This document shows, piece by piece, positions 6,439 to 7,674 of a DNA stretch of 7,674 nt. Within the stretch, counting starts at the first letter, position 1. Every line of letters starts with the position of its first letter. The notes under the pieces were generated by a model. The model did no database searches and had not been told where the DNA came from. It worked only from the letters and a program-made list of their open reading frames with translations. The stretch comes from an uncultured Actinomycetes bacterium (GTDB lineage Bacteria > Actinomycetota > Actinomycetes > Nanopelagicales > Nanopelagicaceae), in contig CAIZHT010000182.1 of assembly GCA_903932885.1 (NCBI GenBank), positions 1 through 7,674 of the forward strand, written 5' to 3'. The translations under genes were made by a program, and so were the position numbers.

Positions 6439-7674
6439 TGGCGCTCTGGGGTGGTCGCTTTTCATCCTCACCTGCGGACTCTGTTTTTGCGCTATCTCGC
6501 AGCATTCATTTTGATTGGCGATTAGCTCCCTACGACCTTCGATCCTCTTTGGCGCATCTTTCTGTTTTGCGTAGTAGCTCTCTTATTTCAAAAGATGATG
6601 CGAAGGCAATCGAAGGCGCACTCAAAGAGTTGATTTCAGAGGTCGCCTCTGGTGTTTTTACACCCATCGCTAGCGATGAAGATGTGCATAGCGCTTTAGA
6701 GCGTGGACTCACTGAAAAATTAGGTGCAACTGGCGGAGTTTTGCGCGCGGGACGTTCACGCAATGATCAAGTTACAACTGACCTGCGCCTCTTTGCTATC
6801 GATCACATCTTAGAAATTGCGCAACTACTGACACTTCTGCAAGATGCGATCTTGGATATAGCAAGTGAGTATGTTGATGCGCCAGCACCGGGCTTCACAC
6901 ATATTCAACATGCGCAGCCAGTATCTTTCGGCCATGAATTAGCAAAGCATGCGCAGGCCTTCTCTCGTGATTTGGATCGTATACACGATTGGCTTGCTCG
7001 TACGTCGGTCAGCTCACTCGGAGCAGGTGCACTTGCTGGATCTTCATTACCACTTGATCCGCAAGCAACTGCAAAAGATTTAGGGTTCTCTAATACTTTT
7101 GCAAATAGCATCGATGCAGTAAGTGATCGTGATTATGTAGCTGAAGCCCTATTCATATTCTCAATGGTTGGCGTTCACCTATCTCGCATCGGCGAAGAAT
7201 GGACTTACTGGGCATCAACGGAGTTCGCATGGGCAAAATTAGCGGACCAATACTCAACAGGTTCATCGATAATGCCGCAAAAGAAAAATCCAGATATGGC
7301 CGAACTTGCACGTGGTAAATCAGGTCGACTTATCGGAAATCTTGTCTCTGTCCTAACGATGCTCAAAGGTTTACCTTTTGCATATAACCGAGATCTTCAA
7401 GAAGATAAAGAGCCACTCTTCGATAGCATCGACACTTTGTTGCTTGTGCTGCCTGCTATTACTGGAATGGTTGCAACGACAAATTTTGATCGCCAGAAAA
7501 TGTTGGATGCAGCTCCTCTGGGATTCTCACTTGCAACTGAGATTGCTGACTACTTAGTACTGAAAAAAATTCCATTTGCACAAGCACATGATGCTGCGGG
7601 TAAATGTGTAGCTCTGTGCGAATCTACAAATCGTGAGTTACACGAACTTACGGATTCTGAATATACGTCCATAC
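6438..7674 (+). CDS. argH: Argininosuccinate lyase, 3'-truncated by the window edge
   Basis: Cytoplasmic lyase of the fumarase/aspartase superfamily that splits argininosuccinate into arginine and fumarate, the final step of the pathway. The frame is open from the ATG at 6438 to the window end, giving 412 complete codons. The family is about 460-480 residues, so roughly 50-65 C-terminal residues lie outside. It begins with the typical LWGGRF. Conserved segments are DEDVHSALERGL (80-91), GRSRNDQVTTDLRLF (105-119), GFTHIQHAQPVSFGHEL (152-168) with the catalytic His155, SLGAGALAGSSLPLD (193-207) and the superfamily signature GSSIMPQKKNPDMAEL (275-290), whose serines include the catalytic base. 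NRDLQEDKEPLFD follows. All are intact. The gene is joined to argR by a one-base overlap. argG, which makes its substrate and normally precedes it in Actinobacteria, is missing from this position. Confidence 0.96.
   Translation, partial: MALWGGRFSSSPADSVFALSRSIHFDWRLAPYDLRSSLAHLSVLRSSSLISKDDAKAIEGALKELISEVASGVFTPIASDEDVHSALERGLTEKLGATGGVLRAGRSRNDQVTTDLRLFAIDHILEIAQLLTLLQDAILDIASEYVDAPAPGFTHIQHAQPVSFGHELAKHAQAFSRDLDRIHDWLARTSVSSLGAGALAGSSLPLDPQATAKDLGFSNTFANSIDAVSDRDYVAEALFIFSMVGVHLSRIGEEWTYWASTEFAWAKLADQYSTGSSIMPQKKNPDMAELARGKSGRLIGNLVSVLTMLKGLPFAYNRDLQEDKEPLFDSIDTLLLVLPAITGMVATTNFDRQKMLDAAPLGFSLATEIADYLVLKKIPFAQAHDAAGKCVALCESTNRELHELTDSEYTSI

Noticed and set aside
7563..7569. Run of seven A's in argH as a possible frameshift site
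   Set aside because: The reading frame continues with plausible argininosuccinate lyase sequence on both sides, so nothing suggests a shift or error.

Overview
The window is a stretch of bacterial chromosome, most likely from a low-G+C, streamlined actinobacterium. It holds the 3' part of pheT (phenylalanyl-tRNA synthetase beta chain) followed by an arginine biosynthesis operon, argC-argJ-argB-argD-argR-argH, all on the + strand. Three things suggest this lineage. The pheT-arg junction and the argCJBD(F)R(G)H order are characteristic of Actinobacteria. Several proteins, notably ArgB, ArgD and ArgC, read like relatives of mycobacterial homologues. Base composition, by spot counting of a few lines, is only in the mid-40s percent G+C. 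With the very tight packing, this fits planktonic freshwater actinobacteria of the acI/Nanopelagicales type. The lineage assignment is an inference and was not tested by a search.

Layout: 2-1834 is pheT without its N-terminal part, which lies before the window. 1835-1880 is the only intergenic stretch. It carries a 28-bp palindrome that looks like an ArgR operator (ARG box) and overlaps both the pheT stop codon and a putative argC promoter. That promoter seems to give an essentially leaderless argC mRNA. From 1881 to the end there is not one non-coding base. argC, argJ, argB and argD are joined by ATGA overlaps, argR starts 11 bp inside argD, and argH starts on the last base of the argR stop codon. 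argH runs off the right edge.

Pathway: ArgJ makes N-acetylglutamate from glutamate by taking acetyl from N-acetylornithine. ArgB phosphorylates it, ArgC reduces it to the semialdehyde, ArgD transaminates it to N-acetylornithine, and ArgJ releases ornithine. ArgH performs the last step, argininosuccinate to arginine plus fumarate. ArgR is the arginine-responsive repressor, co-transcribed with its targets and probably acting at the palindrome before argC. The two genes for the steps between ornithine and argininosuccinate, argF and argG, are absent from their usual slots (argD-argR and argR-argH), and the junctions are closed seamlessly.

I found no mobile element, RNA gene, CRISPR array or evidently new system. 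The points most worth a second look are the operator/leaderless promoter arrangement, the missing argF and argG, an ArgB that lacks the parts associated with arginine feedback inhibition, and an unusual Glu-to-Ala change next to the PLP-binding aspartate of ArgD.
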